In this document: piece by piece, positions 38,297 through 47,979 of the stretch
Layout of the letters: each line of letters starts with the position of its first letter
How positions within the stretch are numbered: position 1 is the stretch's first letter
From: Limisphaerales bacterium
Lineage (GTDB): Bacteria > Verrucomicrobiota > Verrucomicrobiia > Limisphaerales > UBA1100
Assembly: GCA_014382585.1 (NCBI GenBank)
Contig: JACNJL010000041.1
Span: 62,001 to 126,000, forward strand
Length of the DNA stretch: 64,000 nt
Direction of reading: 5' to 3'
Made by a program: the position numbers and the translations under genes
The notes under the pieces: model-generated
What the model was told of the DNA's origin: nothing
The model's input: only the letters and a program-made list of their open reading frames with translations
Database searches by the model: none

Positions 38297-41200
38297 ATGC
38301 GGATTTTTGCTTTTGTATTGGGGCTTGTTTTTGTGTGCTTGGGAATGGCAGCAGAGCGATTGCCGGAGGTGGTTCGGTTTAATCAGGACATCCGGCCGAT
38401 CCTCTCGAATAACTGTTTTTTGTGCCATGGGCCCGACGAAGGACGACGCAAAGAGAAGCTGCGTTTGGACGTAGAAGCCGCAGCCAAAAAAGAAGTCATT
38501 GTCGCCGGCAAACTTTTGGAAAGTGAATTGTGGGCGCGGATTACGGCTACCGATGTGGAAGAACGAATGCCGCCGCTTAAGTCCAAGAAAAAACTGACGC
38601 CGCATCAAATCGCGCTTATCAAAAAGTGGATTGAACAAGGTGCAAAATACGAAGGCCATTGGGCTTTCATTGCGCCGAAGCCCCCTGCCCTTCCTCAGTT
38701 GAAACCCAAATGGGGTCACAACCCCATCGATCGTTTCACCGCTGCAAAACTCGAAGCCAACGGACTGGCCCCTTCACCTGAAGCCAAAAAAGAAATCCTC
38801 ATTCGGCGTGTGACTTTTGATCTCACGGGCTTGCCGCCGTCATTGCCCGAGGTGGAAGTGTTTGTAAACGACAATAGCCCAAACGCTTATGAAAAAGTCG
38901 TCGACCGCCTACTTGGCTCCAAAGCATACGCCGAGCGGATGACGCTGCATTGGATGGACGTCGCCCGCTACGGTGACAGCAGTGTGCATCACGCTGACGG
39001 CCCACGCACGATGTGGCCTTGGCGCGATTGGGTGATTAATGCCTACGACACGAACAAGTCGTTCAAAGATTTTACCATCGAACAACTCGCCGGCGACTTG
39101 CTGCCGAATGCAACGGTGGCGCAGAAAGTCGCCACCGGTTTCAATCGCAACCACGGGACGACCGACGAAGGCGGGCTCATTGTCGAGGAGTATCGCGTGG
39201 AGTACGTGGTGGATCGCGTGAAGACCACCGGCAACGTCTGGCTCGGCCTCAGCGTGGAATGCGCCCAATGCCACAGCCATAAATACGATCCCATTTCCCA
39301 CAAGGAATACTACCAATTTTTTGCATTCTTTAACAACAACGCCGACAGCGGCAAACAAAGTCGGGGAGGCAACGCGCCGCCGATGGTGAATGTGGTTTCT
39401 GATGAACAACAGAAACTGCGCGATGCCGCCCAAGCTCGCCTGAAAGCCGCCACCACAAAATTAGCTGCGCGAAAAAAGGCCGCGCAAGCGGACATCGAAA
39501 AATGGGCCATCACCGCCGCGCTCAAAAACCAAGAGCAACCGCCGGAACCGGATGGCCTCATCGCGCATTTGCCATTGGATCAATTCAAAAACAAAATCAC
39601 AGCCGAATTAATTGGCAAGAAAACCGCTGCCAAATTAGAAGGCGACGCACTGGCGAGTGCAGGAAAATTCAGCGGCGGACTGCGCGTGATTAAGAATGGC
39701 TTCGTCAATGTGAAAGGCATCACGCCGCCGGAATGGAATGAGCCGTTCAGCTACGGCTGCTGGGTGAAGCCCGACGCGGCAAATGCCAATGGCGCGGTTT
39801 TCAGCAAAATGAATGAGGGCAACGCCTTTCGCGGTTTTGATATTTGGCTGCAACAAGGCGCGCCCGGGACGCATATCATCAACAACTGGCCCAACAACGC
39901 GGTGAAAGTTGTCGGCAAAGAAAAAACCAAAGCCAAACAATGGTCGCATATTTTTGTAACTTACGATGGCTCGGGTAAGGCGAGCGGCACACGGGTATAT
40001 CTCAACGGCAAACGCCTCGAGCACAACATCGAGGCCGATGGCTTGAGTGGCACGATCCAAACACCCGTTGATTTCCGCATCGGCCGCCGGTCCAATTCAG
40101 CCCAAGCCAACAACATCGAGATCGATGACGTGCGCCTTTACGAACGCGCACTGACTGACGCCCAAGTCGCTACCTTAGCGGGCAACGACCCCATCGCGCC
40201 TATCCTCGCCATCCCGGCCGAAAAGCGGAATACCAAACAACAAGCCGCGCTCGCCAATCATTATCTTAACTCCATCGACAAAGAATACAAAACGCTGACG
40301 ACCGAAAAACAAAAGGCACAAAGCGATTTATCGGCCCTAAGTAAATCCAAAATCACCACAATGATTATGGGCGATCAAGGCACGATTCGCCCTACTTACG
40401 TTCTTGAGCGCGGCCATTATTCGCATCCGCGCAAGGACGAGGTCATCAAACCCGGCGTGCCCGCATTCCTGCCACCGCTGCCAAAGGGCGCACCGCAAAA
40501 CCGCCTTGGCCTCGCGCAATGGCTTACGCGCCCCGACCATCCACTAACGGCCCGCGTGGCGGTGAATCGTTATTGGTCGCTGCTCTTCGGCAAGGGGCTT
40601 GTGAAAACGGTTTCGGATTTGGGCACGCAAGGCGATTGGCCTTCGCATCCGGAGTTGCTTGATTGGCTGGCCACGGATTTTGTGAAGCACGGCTGGGACA
40701 TCAAACGCACGCTCAAACAAATTGTGATGAGCGCCACGTATCGACAATCCTCGCGCGTCACCCGCGAGTTGTTCGCTCAAGACCGCTCCAACGCCCTGCT
40801 TGCGCGCGGCCCGCGCTTTCGTTTGCAAGGCGAGTTTGTACGCGACAACGCGCTCGCGGTGAGTGGATTGCTCGTGCGAAACATCGGCGGACCCAGCGTG
40901 AAGCCTTATCAACCGCCCGGCCTTTGGAACGAAGTGAGCCTCGGCGGCAACGTGCGTTTCCGGCAGGACAAAGGCGAGTCGCTCTACCGGCGAAGTATGT
41001 ATACCTACTGGAAACGCTCCGCGCCTGCGCCCACGATGACCATTTTCGATGCGCCGACACGCGAGAAATGCCTCGTGGAACGCCCCCGCACCAACACGCC
41101 ATTGCAGGCGCTCGCCACTCTGAATGATCCACAATTTGTTGAAGCCTCGCGGCATTTGGCGGAGCGAATGATGAAGGAAGGCGGTAAATCGCCGAAGGAT

Positions 41201-41443
41201 CGCGTTGCGTTTGGTTATCGAGTGGTCGCGGCGCGTGCGCCTAAGGCGTTGGTTTCGCAAATCCTTTCCAGCGCGTTCAATGAAGAATTTGAGCATTACA
41301 AAAAGAATCCCGAAGCCGCCACCAAGTTGTTGGCTGCCGGTGATTCCAAACGCGACGAATCACTCAACGCCACCGAGCACGCAGCGTGGACTATCATCGC
41401 CAGCATGTTACTGAACCTGGACGAAGTCATTTCCCGTCTCTAA
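38297..41443 (+). CDS. PSCyt1-PSCyt2-LamG-PSD1 exported protein
   Basis: A 1,048-residue exported protein; the ATG at 38297 opens a signal peptide ([19 protein letters not shown]). Domains in order: PSCyt1 with haem-c motif CFLCH (Cys40, Cys43, His44); PSCyt2/DUF1549 (~120-350) with [11 protein letters not shown] (Cys322-His326); a LamG/concanavalin-like beta-sandwich (~420-620, [24 protein letters not shown]); and PSD1/DUF1553 (~730-1035, [34 protein letters not shown]). The LamG insert suggests carbohydrate contact. The DUF1501 partner follows after 5 bp. Confidence 0.93.
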   Translation: MRIFAFVLGLVFVCLGMAAERLPEVVRFNQDIRPILSNNCFLCHGPDEGRRKEKLRLDVEAAAKKEVIVAGKLLESELWARITATDVEERMPPLKSKKKLTPHQIALIKKWIEQGAKYEGHWAFIAPKPPALPQLKPKWGHNPIDRFTAAKLEANGLAPSPEAKKEILIRRVTFDLTGLPPSLPEVEVFVNDNSPNAYEKVVDRLLGSKAYAERMTLHWMDVARYGDSSVHHADGPRTMWPWRDWVINAYDTNKSFKDFTIEQLAGDLLPNATVAQKVATGFNRNHGTTDEGGLIVEEYRVEYVVDRVKTTGNVWLGLSVECAQCHSHKYDPISHKEYYQFFAFFNNNADSGKQSRGGNAPPMVNVVSDEQQKLRDAAQARLKAATTKLAARKKAAQADIEKWAITAALKNQEQPPEPDGLIAHLPLDQFKNKITAELIGKKTAAKLEGDALASAGKFSGGLRVIKNGFVNVKGITPPEWNEPFSYGCWVKPDAANANGAVFSKMNEGNAFRGFDIWLQQGAPGTHIINNWPNNAVKVVGKEKTKAKQWSHIFVTYDGSGKASGTRVYLNGKRLEHNIEADGLSGTIQTPVDFRIGRRSNSAQANNIEIDDVRLYERALTDAQVATLAGNDPIAPILAIPAEKRNTKQQAALANHYLNSIDKEYKTLTTEKQKAQSDLSALSKSKITTMIMGDQGTIRPTYVLERGHYSHPRKDEVIKPGVPAFLPPLPKGAPQNRLGLAQWLTRPDHPLTARVAVNRYWSLLFGKGLVKTVSDLGTQGDWPSHPELLDWLATDFVKHGWDIKRTLKQIVMSATYRQSSRVTRELFAQDRSNALLARGPRFRLQGEFVRDNALAVSGLLVRNIGGPSVKPYQPPGLWNEVSLGGNVRFRQDKGESLYRRSMYTYWKRSAPAPTMTIFDAPTREKCLVERPRTNTPLQALATLNDPQFVEASRHLAERMMKEGGKSPKDRVAFGYRVVAARAPKALVSQILSSAFNEEFEHYKKNPEAATKLLAAGDSKRDESLNATEHAAWTIIASMLLNLDEVISRL

Positions 41444-41448
41444 ACATT

Positions 41449-42906
41449 ATGAATCCACTTTACGAAAATGGCCTACTGCAAACCCGGCGGGAACTTATTT
41501 TTAATTCCGCCAAATGCCTCGGCGGCGCGGCGCTCGGCTCGCTGATGGCGCCCAACCTCATCGCTGCGCCCCGCGCTAATAATGGCATTGGCGGCTTGTC
41601 CGGGCTCCCCCATTTTGCGCCCAAAGCGAAGCGCGTGATTATGCTCTTTTTCTCCGGTGGCCCAAGCCATATCGATATGTTCGATTACAAGCCGGCGATG
41701 CGTGGCTTCCACGGCACTGAACTTCCTGACTCCATTCGCAATGGCCAACGCATCACGGGGATGACCAGTGGCCAAAAATCGTTTCCGTGCGTCGCGCCAA
41801 TGTTCAAATTCAAACGCCACGGCGCGCACGGCACTTGGGTGAGCGAGTTGCTGCCGAACATCGCCGGCATCGTCGACGACGTCACGCTCATCAAAAGCAT
41901 GCACACCGAGGCGATCAATCACGATCCCGCCATCACTTACATTCTCACCGGCACCCAACAACTCGGCAAACCCAGCTTCGGCTCGTGGATTAGTTATGGG
42001 CTCGGCAGTGAAAACAAGGATTTACCCGCGTACCTCGTGATGATTTCCAAAGGACGCGGCCAAAGCCAAGCCCTTTACTCGCGCCTGTGGAGCAGCGGAT
42101 TTCTGCCCAGTAAACATCAGGGCGTCAACCTCCGCAGCGGACGCGAGCCGGTACTCTTCCTCAAAGACCCCGAAGGCATCGACCGCCCGCTGCGCCGCCG
42201 GATGCTCGATGGTATTGCAAAAATTAATCAGGAACAATTTTCCGAGTTCGGCGATCCCGAAACTCAAACCCGCATTTCACAATACGAGATGGCCTTTCGG
42301 ATGCAGGCGAGCGTGCCGGATTTGATGGATGTTTCCAAAGAACCCAAAGCCGTAAAAGAAATGTACGGCAAAGACACCGCCAAGCCCGGCACCTTTGCCA
42401 GCAACTGCATCCTTGCCCGTCGGATGGCCGAGCGCGGCGTGCCGTTCATTCACCTCTTCCATCGCGGCTGGGATCAGCACGGCGCGTTGCCCGTGAAACT
42501 GCGCCAGCAATGCGAAGACATCGATCAACCCGTGGCCGCGCTCATCAAAGATTTGAAACAACGCGGGATGCTAGACGAAACCCTCGTCATCGTCGGCGGC
42601 GAATTTGGCCGCACCATTTACTCTCAGGGCGCCCTCTCCAAAACCAACCACGGCCGCGATCACCACGGCCGCTGCTTCACCACACTGGTTGCCGGCGGAG
42701 GATTCAAAGGCGGCTACGAACACGGCGCCACCGATGATTACAGCTACAACATCACGCGCGACCCCGTGCACATTAACGACCTCAACGCCACCCTCCTCCA
42801 ACAAATGGGCATCGACCACGAACGCCTCACCTACCGCTTCCTCGGCCTAGACCAACGCCTCACCGGCGTGGAGGGTGCGAAAGTGATTCCGCAGTTGGTT
42901 GGCTAA
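41449..42906 (+). CDS. DUF1501 family exported protein
   Basis: A 485-residue partner of the preceding gene, starting at ATG 41449. The N-terminus carries a Tat-like [14 protein letters not shown] segment with a hydrophobic region ending in IAAPR. Conserved positions are [32 protein letters not shown] and [11 protein letters not shown]. It is related to the first DUF1501 protein in the window but belongs to a different branch: insert lengths and flanks differ. Its TAA stop overlaps the stop codon of the convergent transporter (CTAA). Confidence 0.94.
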   Translation: MNPLYENGLLQTRRELIFNSAKCLGGAALGSLMAPNLIAAPRANNGIGGLSGLPHFAPKAKRVIMLFFSGGPSHIDMFDYKPAMRGFHGTELPDSIRNGQRITGMTSGQKSFPCVAPMFKFKRHGAHGTWVSELLPNIAGIVDDVTLIKSMHTEAINHDPAITYILTGTQQLGKPSFGSWISYGLGSENKDLPAYLVMISKGRGQSQALYSRLWSSGFLPSKHQGVNLRSGREPVLFLKDPEGIDRPLRRRMLDGIAKINQEQFSEFGDPETQTRISQYEMAFRMQASVPDLMDVSKEPKAVKEMYGKDTAKPGTFASNCILARRMAERGVPFIHLFHRGWDQHGALPVKLRQQCEDIDQPVAALIKDLKQRGMLDETLVIVGGEFGRTIYSQGALSKTNHGRDHHGRCFTTLVAGGGFKGGYEHGATDDYSYNITRDPVHINDLNATLLQQMGIDHERLTYRFLGLDQRLTGVEGAKVIPQLVG

Positions 42907-43913
42907 CTTTCTTCGCTGGCGTGACAGGCAAAAGTCTGCTTGCCGTCATGCTTACCGCAAGCCGGATTTCGTTTTTCGAACCACGGCACTAGCAGTGTGT
43001 CCACGAGTAATTGGAAAAGGTGGTAGAGCACCAGTGGCACTGCGCCGTAGGGGTTGGTGGCGAAGAAATTGCTCCAGACGTAGATGCCGTTGGGAAGGGT
43101 TTTTTGGGATCCGTTGAGCATCATCGCAGTGCGATCGGGCCAGTCGAAACGGAGCCAGCCGGAGAGGAGGTAATTCCAGGCGAGTAATGCGAGGTGCAGA
43201 ATGGCGCACGCGGCTAAGAAACGCAGGACGATATTAGGCGCGCCTTGGAGTTGTTGGGCGCCGGAGGCGAAGCCGGTGTAAACGAACATCAAAATAATAA
43301 ACTGCGGCACGATGCGAATGAAGGGGCGAATGGGTTCAGTGCGTTCCCAAAGTAATGGGCGAAGCAATTGCCCGGCAGCGATGGGGAGGAGCACCATATA
43401 AACCATCCGCAACATCATTTCGCCCACGCGAAAATCGACATCTGCGCCAATGCTAATTTCCAAGATAAATGGCGTGAGCAAAAAGGTGAGGCTATTGGAG
43501 GCGAGGGTGCAAATGAGGGCGAGTTCGCGGTTGCCGCCGGCCATCATGGTGAGGGCAATTGCGGAGGCAAGGCTGCCGGCTTGGGCGGCCATAATCATCA
43601 TTGCGGGGAGGAAATGTTCATTGCCCGCGGGTGCGAACCACACGCCCAACCCAAAAGCCAAAGCGGGCGAAAATAAATAAATACTGAGCAGCACAGGAAT
43701 GACGGCTTGAAAGTTGGTGGCTTGTTTCACGAGGCTTGAGGTATCCATCGTGAACCCGGCAATGCCCAGCATGATGCCGACGAAGACAGGGATGACCCAG
43801 CCGGATTCTTTAAGTGTTAACCCCGCTTGGGGTGCAATAATTCCTACGGGGATGAGCAGGATCAGCGCGGCGAGAAACCAATAACGCCGGACGAAATCGC
43901 GATTAAGATCCAT
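42903..43913 (-). CDS. SBF-like (PF13593) bile acid:sodium symporter family transporter
   Basis: A 336-residue integral membrane protein with roughly nine to ten hydrophobic segments. The pattern [13 protein letters not shown] near the C-terminal half and [20 protein letters not shown] fit the bile-acid/sodium symporter superfamily, which moves organic anions with sodium. It begins with its start codon overlapping the kinase-like gene's stop by one base (TGATG), so the two are translationally coupled. The substrate is unknown. Confidence 0.85.
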   Translation of the reverse strand: MDLNRDFVRRYWFLAALILLIPVGIIAPQAGLTLKESGWVIPVFVGIMLGIAGFTMDTSSLVKQATNFQAVIPVLLSIYLFSPALAFGLGVWFAPAGNEHFLPAMMIMAAQAGSLASAIALTMMAGGNRELALICTLASNSLTFLLTPFILEISIGADVDFRVGEMMLRMVYMVLLPIAAGQLLRPLLWERTEPIRPFIRIVPQFIILMFVYTGFASGAQQLQGAPNIVLRFLAACAILHLALLAWNYLLSGWLRFDWPDRTAMMLNGSQKTLPNGIYVWSNFFATNPYGAVPLVLYHLFQLLVDTLLVPWFEKRNPACGKHDGKQTFACHASEES

Positions 43914-44788
43914 CAGCGCACTCCCATCACTTTATGCAAATCGCGCGCCATCATGCCCATGGTGAGGTAGCGTTTCTCGGGGACATACTCAATGCATTTC
44001 AGGATTAGTTCTTCCAATAAAACGGGGATGTTCGGATTGAATTTGCGCGGCTTGCGGATGAGATATTTTGGGTTGAGTTGGTTAGTGAGTTTTTCCTTGG
44101 AGCTCTGACCCTCGAAGGGTTTCACCTGCGTGAGCATTTCGTACACGGTAACGCCAAAGGAATACACATCGGCGCGCTGATCAAAGCGCCAACCATTCAC
44201 GACTTCCGGAGCCATATAAAGCGGGGTGCCGGATTTGCGGTCAAACTTCATCGGCGAATCGGGGATGGGTTGCGCGGTATCAAAGTCACACAAATACAAC
44301 GTACCTCCGCGGCTAATGATGAGGTTCTCCGGTTTCAAATCGAGGTGCATGATCCCCTGTCCGTGGAGGTGCACTAATCCCGCGCAGAGATCGATAATCA
44401 TATCGCTGAGGATTTCCTCGAGCATCGGATCTTCGCGCACGTTCATTTCGCGCAGGTTTAATCCCTCCACATATTGAAGCACGGCATACTCGCGTCCGCT
44501 GATTTTGCCGCTGTCGTGAAAGGTAATTACATTACGATGAGGGGCGAGTTTAGACATAATTTCACAACCATGACGAAACAAGGTGGGTCCATTTGATCCG
44601 GACCCGAAAGTGTCATGCATTACCCGCAAGGCAAGGCTCCGACCCTCCGGATCGGCAACCAGCCAAATCGTGGCCAGTCCGCCCTGAGCGATGCGCTCTA
44701 ACAGGCGGTAGTCACCGAATTTACCATTTTCTACCAGTTGAATCTTTGTCTCCTTTGTATTATGCCGATGAGGCCGCGTACTGGGCAA
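43913..44788 (-). CDS. Kinase-like protein with degenerate catalytic motifs
   Basis: A protein of up to 291 residues with a Hanks-type kinase fold. Several catalytic positions are altered: the beta-3 Lys is Arg (LALRVM), the glycine loop reads AQGGLATIW, HRD is HLD and DFG is DFD (CDFDTAQP). The catalytic-loop Asp and Asn (HLDLKPENLI) and APE (MAPEVV) remain. It may be a pseudokinase or a weak kinase. No ATG or GTG start exists; the frame opens at TTG 44788, but a good AAGGAG site (44750-44755) points to ATT 44743 or CTG 44737. It is coupled to the SBF transporter. Confidence 0.85.
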   Translation of the reverse strand: MPSTRPHRHNTKETKIQLVENGKFGDYRLLERIAQGGLATIWLVADPEGRSLALRVMHDTFGSGSNGPTLFRHGCEIMSKLAPHRNVITFHDSGKISGREYAVLQYVEGLNLREMNVREDPMLEEILSDMIIDLCAGLVHLHGQGIMHLDLKPENLIISRGGTLYLCDFDTAQPIPDSPMKFDRKSGTPLYMAPEVVNGWRFDQRADVYSFGVTVYEMLTQVKPFEGQSSKEKLTNQLNPKYLIRKPRKFNPNIPVLLEELILKCIEYVPEKRYLTMGMMARDLHKVMGVR

Positions 44789-44826
44789 TCCAAACGGGGA
44801 ACGGGGATTGTTTCAATAAAAATCAC

Positions 44827-45753
44827 TTGGCGCAGCGGGGATTAGACGCTGTACTGCGGCACTTGCGACATACGGTTGCCATCCTAATTTATTTAATCTG
44901 CGTGTTTTTGGGCGCGGCACTCCTCTCGCCCCTAGCGTGGAAGGCGGTTTTTTCTGATTGGGCTTTCCTGCAATTCCTGAACGACCACGATGATTTCCAC
45001 CGCTATTTCAACCGCTGCCTGTTAGGCTTGGCCTTGCTGGGGCTGGGATTGTTGTGCCGGTATTCCGGCATTCAATCTGCATTGGAAATCGGCTGGGCAC
45101 ATCCCCGCAAACATTGGCCGGGGCTGCGCAACGGCCTTCTACTCGGGCTCGCTTCGCTGACGGCCGCGGCTGCCCTGCCCCTCCTCACTGGCGCGCGGGA
45201 ATGGCTTCCCACACCCGGACTCGCCGAATGGACCCGGCATTTCGCAAACGCTTTGCTAGCTGGAGTTTTAGTGGCAGTGATGGAAGAAACCCTTTTTCGC
45301 GGCGTGCTCTTTGGTTTGTTGCGGCGTGATTTGCCGTGGCGTTGGGCGGCGGTGATCGGCTCCCTCTTTTTTGCAGCGATGCATTTTCTGGATCAAAAAC
45401 CTGAACTGGAATCCATCACTTGGGCCTCCGGTTTCTCGGCACTGCCGGCGATGGTTCACGATTTTGAGGACGACCCGTATTGGGCCGCAAAATTCATCAA
45501 CCTAACGTTGGCGGGAATTATCCTTTGTGCGCTTTGGCAACACACGGGAAATCTTTTTTGCTCCATCGGCGTACACGCCGGCTGGATTTTTTGCCTGAAG
45601 ACCAATGGGTTTCTCACAAAATCGACCGCTGAAACCGCATCAACCTTTTGGGGCAACGGCCAAATCAGTGACGGCTGGGCTGCGACACCCTTGCTGGCAT
45701 TGATGCTTTGGTACATAATACAAAGCAATGAAGAGCGCCCTCCACCTGAATGA
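44827..45753 (+). CDS. CPBP family intramembrane metalloprotease
   Basis: A membrane protein of about 308 residues with several hydrophobic segments. The family motif VMEETLFRG and the later FFAAMHF carry the Glu-Glu and His ligands of Abi/CPBP (Rce1-type) proteases. The start is unclear: the upstream frame overlaps the divergent kinase-like gene, so I use TTG 44827; TTG 44863 is possible. comF overlaps its 3' end by 26 bp. Its substrate is unknown. Confidence 0.78.
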   Translation: MAQRGLDAVLRHLRHTVAILIYLICVFLGAALLSPLAWKAVFSDWAFLQFLNDHDDFHRYFNRCLLGLALLGLGLLCRYSGIQSALEIGWAHPRKHWPGLRNGLLLGLASLTAAAALPLLTGAREWLPTPGLAEWTRHFANALLAGVLVAVMEETLFRGVLFGLLRRDLPWRWAAVIGSLFFAAMHFLDQKPELESITWASGFSALPAMVHDFEDDPYWAAKFINLTLAGIILCALWQHTGNLFCSIGVHAGWIFCLKTNGFLTKSTAETASTFWGNGQISDGWAATPLLALMLWYIIQSNEERPPPE

Positions 45754-46453
45754 GGTTTTGAAGGGGCTTGCCTTCCCGGAGGTTTGCCAAGTGTGCGGCA
45801 TATCACAAGCTGATGCAGCAAATGGATTCACCTGCCGAAATTGCCGCTCTCAGATTTCCCGGACTAAACCTCCTTGGTGCGAACAATGCGGACTCCCGTT
45901 TGGGGGAGCCGTGGGTGAGGCGGTCACCTGCAAAAATTGCTACGAGGCAAAATGGCAATTTGCCTGTGCGCGTTCAATTATGGCTGCCCGCGGATTGGTG
46001 CGCGAAGTTATTCATCGCTACAAATACAACCAACACGAATTCTTTGAACCGTTGATGATTCTGTGGCTGCATAGCTGCGGCTCGTTATTTCCTGACCAGC
46101 CGCAATGTATTGTTCCAGTTCCATTGCACCCGGTAAAAGAACGGGAGCGCGGCTTCAATCAAGCCGAGCGATTAGCAGCCGGAGTCGCAAAATATTTGGG
46201 ATTGCCCATGGAAACAAAGTTTTTGCGGCGCGTGAAATACACCAAAACTCAAACGAATCTAACCCGCAAGGAACGCCTAGCCAATATGCACAATGCGTTT
46301 GAAGCTCCAGGCCGAATGCCATTTTCGCGCTTATTATTGATCGATGATGTGATGACCACCGGATCCACAGCCAGCGCCTGTGCGGCGGCACTCCGAGGGG
46401 CTGGAGCCGCAAGAGTGGATGTGTTGACACTTGCGCGCGGCATGCCCGATTAG
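45728..46453 (+). CDS. comF: ComF family phosphoribosyltransferase-like protein
   Basis: A 241-residue protein with an N-terminal double zinc-ribbon (CQVCG, CRNC, CEQCG, CKNC) and a PRTase fold with LLLIDDVMTTGSTASA. The VPVPLHP and ERGFNQAERLA segments are typical of ComF, linked to DNA uptake or processing. No other competence genes are nearby. It overlaps the CPBP gene and is followed closely by accD. Confidence 0.92.
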   Translation: MKSALHLNEVLKGLAFPEVCQVCGISQADAANGFTCRNCRSQISRTKPPWCEQCGLPFGGAVGEAVTCKNCYEAKWQFACARSIMAARGLVREVIHRYKYNQHEFFEPLMILWLHSCGSLFPDQPQCIVPVPLHPVKERERGFNQAERLAAGVAKYLGLPMETKFLRRVKYTKTQTNLTRKERLANMHNAFEAPGRMPFSRLLLIDDVMTTGSTASACAAALRGAGAARVDVLTLARGMPD

Positions 46454-46515
46454 TTTTGGCTTGAGGAAGAGGCATGTTTGCCCGACATAATCCCCAACGG
46501 CTGCATTGCCGTATT

Positions 46516-47439
46516 ATGGCTGAAAAACCTAAAAAAACTCTCGGACTAGAAACCGTTGAACCGGCGGTCACACCGCCCCCCGCGGAACAGGAACCGGACT
46601 TCGAGAAAAAACCTGTAATCACCGGCACCATTCGCAAACGTGAAATCCCGCAAGGACTGTGGACCAAATGTCCCGAATGTGAGGAATTGATTTTCGACAA
46701 GGAACTGGAAGAAAATTTGAAGGTGTGCCCGAATTGCGATCACCACTTCCCCACAACCGCCCACGCGCGAATCGCGTCACTCACGGAACCGGATTCGTTC
46801 GAAGAATTTGATGCGGATATGATTAGCGTAGACACGCTTGAATTCACCGGCACTGCCGCTTACGCGGACAAGCTCGTGAAGCACCGCGAGAAAACCGGCC
46901 TGAAAGACGCGGTCATCACCGGCATCGGGCGCATCGGAAATCACGATGCGGGATTGGCAGTAATGGACTTTAATTTCTTAGGTGGCTCAATGGGGTCGGT
47001 GGTTGGCGAAAAAATCACCCGCATCGTAGAAGCCGCCACGGAACGACGATTACCCGCGATTATTATTTCCAGCAGCGGCGGCGCGCGGATGTACGAAGGG
47101 ATGTTCAGCCTCATGCAGCTGGCCAAAACCAGCGCTGCCATTGCGTATCACGGCCGCCAAAAACTTCCGTACATCAGCGTACTCACCCATCCTACCACGG
47201 CGGGGGTGATGGCGAGCTACGCCAGCCTTGGTGATTTGATCATTTCTGAACCCAAAGCGATGATTGGATTTGCCGGGCCCCGCGTGATTAAAGACACCAC
47301 ACAAAGCGAACTGCCCGAAGGATTTCAAACGGCCGAGTTTTTGATGGAACGCGGGTTGATCGACGCAATCGTCCCTCGCACAGAATTGAAAGCACGGTTG
47401 AGCGAGTACTTGGATTACCTCTGCGGCGAACTCAACTAA
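46516..47439 (+). CDS. accD: Acetyl-CoA carboxylase carboxyltransferase subunit beta
   Basis: A 307-residue protein that transfers the carboxyl group to acetyl-CoA in fatty acid synthesis. The Cys4 zinc finger (CPECEELIFD, CPNCDHHF) and crotonase-fold segments (SSSGGARMYEGMFSLMQ, THPTTAGVMASYASLGD, AGPRVIKDT) are diagnostic. I use ATG 46516 (MAEKPKK); the upstream extension is not conserved in style. accA is not in the window. Its stop overlaps that of the convergent DUF3568 gene. Confidence 0.96.
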   Translation: MAEKPKKTLGLETVEPAVTPPPAEQEPDFEKKPVITGTIRKREIPQGLWTKCPECEELIFDKELEENLKVCPNCDHHFPTTAHARIASLTEPDSFEEFDADMISVDTLEFTGTAAYADKLVKHREKTGLKDAVITGIGRIGNHDAGLAVMDFNFLGGSMGSVVGEKITRIVEAATERRLPAIIISSSGGARMYEGMFSLMQLAKTSAAIAYHGRQKLPYISVLTHPTTAGVMASYASLGDLIISEPKAMIGFAGPRVIKDTTQSELPEGFQTAEFLMERGLIDAIVPRTELKARLSEYLDYLCGELN

Positions 47440-47819
47440 AGCTTAGGCTTCAGTTTAGCATAAATTAAATCCGATGCTTCGCGATCACCAAATACGCCCA
47501 CCCGAATTGATAGTTGAGTGAGGTCAGTAGATTTGCTTTTCACTTTAAATGTGACGTTCCCGAAATCACTCTGCGCGGTGATCATGCCTGAAAACGCTTT
47601 CTTGTCATTCTTCTGAACTTCAAACTTGAGTTCCTTGCATGTTTGCTCCACCGCAGCAAACACTTCATCAAAGGATTTGGATGAATCTACTTCAAGATCA
47701 CCACCGACAAATTTCACTAAACCCGCACCAACCCCAACGGCGGCCACAACCAGGCAAGCGGTTTGACTCGCAATGATGACCCCGGCGACACAGCTAATTA
47801 ATAATTGTTTGATTTTCAT
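47436..47819 (-). CDS. DUF3568 family lipoprotein
   Basis: A 127-residue protein with a signal peptide and lipobox (ASQTAC), followed by a hydrophobic glycine-rich stretch (LVVAAVGVGAGLVKFVGG) and a compact alpha/beta domain (SFDEVFAAVEQTCKELKF, GMITAQSDFGNVTFKVKS) as in DUF3568 proteins. The function is unknown. It has one of the best ribosome sites in the window (AAGGAGG, 5-6 nt before ATG). Confidence 0.82.
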   Translation of the reverse strand: MKIKQLLISCVAGVIIASQTACLVVAAVGVGAGLVKFVGGDLEVDSSKSFDEVFAAVEQTCKELKFEVQKNDKKAFSGMITAQSDFGNVTFKVKSKSTDLTQLSIRVGVFGDREASDLIYAKLKPKL

Positions 47820-47830
47820 AAAGCCTCCTT

Positions 47831-47845
47831 GATGCCGAAGGCATC
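47831..47845 (-). promoter_or_regulatory. 5' hairpin next to the Shine-Dalgarno of the DUF3568 gene
   Basis: GATGCC-TTC-GGCATC, a perfect 6-bp stem with a 3-nt loop, immediately followed by AAGGAGG. If the promoter call is right, this hairpin is at the very 5' end of the mRNA. Confidence 0.5.
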
Positions 47846-47851
47846 GCTGCG

Positions 47852-47880
47852 AAAGTAGAATCAGATTGACCTGCCGTCAA
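47852..47880 (-). promoter_or_regulatory. Promoter of the DUF3568 gene
   Basis: On the minus strand TTGACG (5/6), 17-nt spacer, TACTTT (3/6). The predicted start is at ~47,845. Confidence 0.45.
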
Positions 47881-47979
47881 GAGAGAGCGCGAGTGAGTTA
47901 TTAACACGGCCGATCCACCCAGCCGTCAAAGTCAACGCTTGCGCTGAGCTTTTGGCGATGTAAAAATAAATGCACACCA

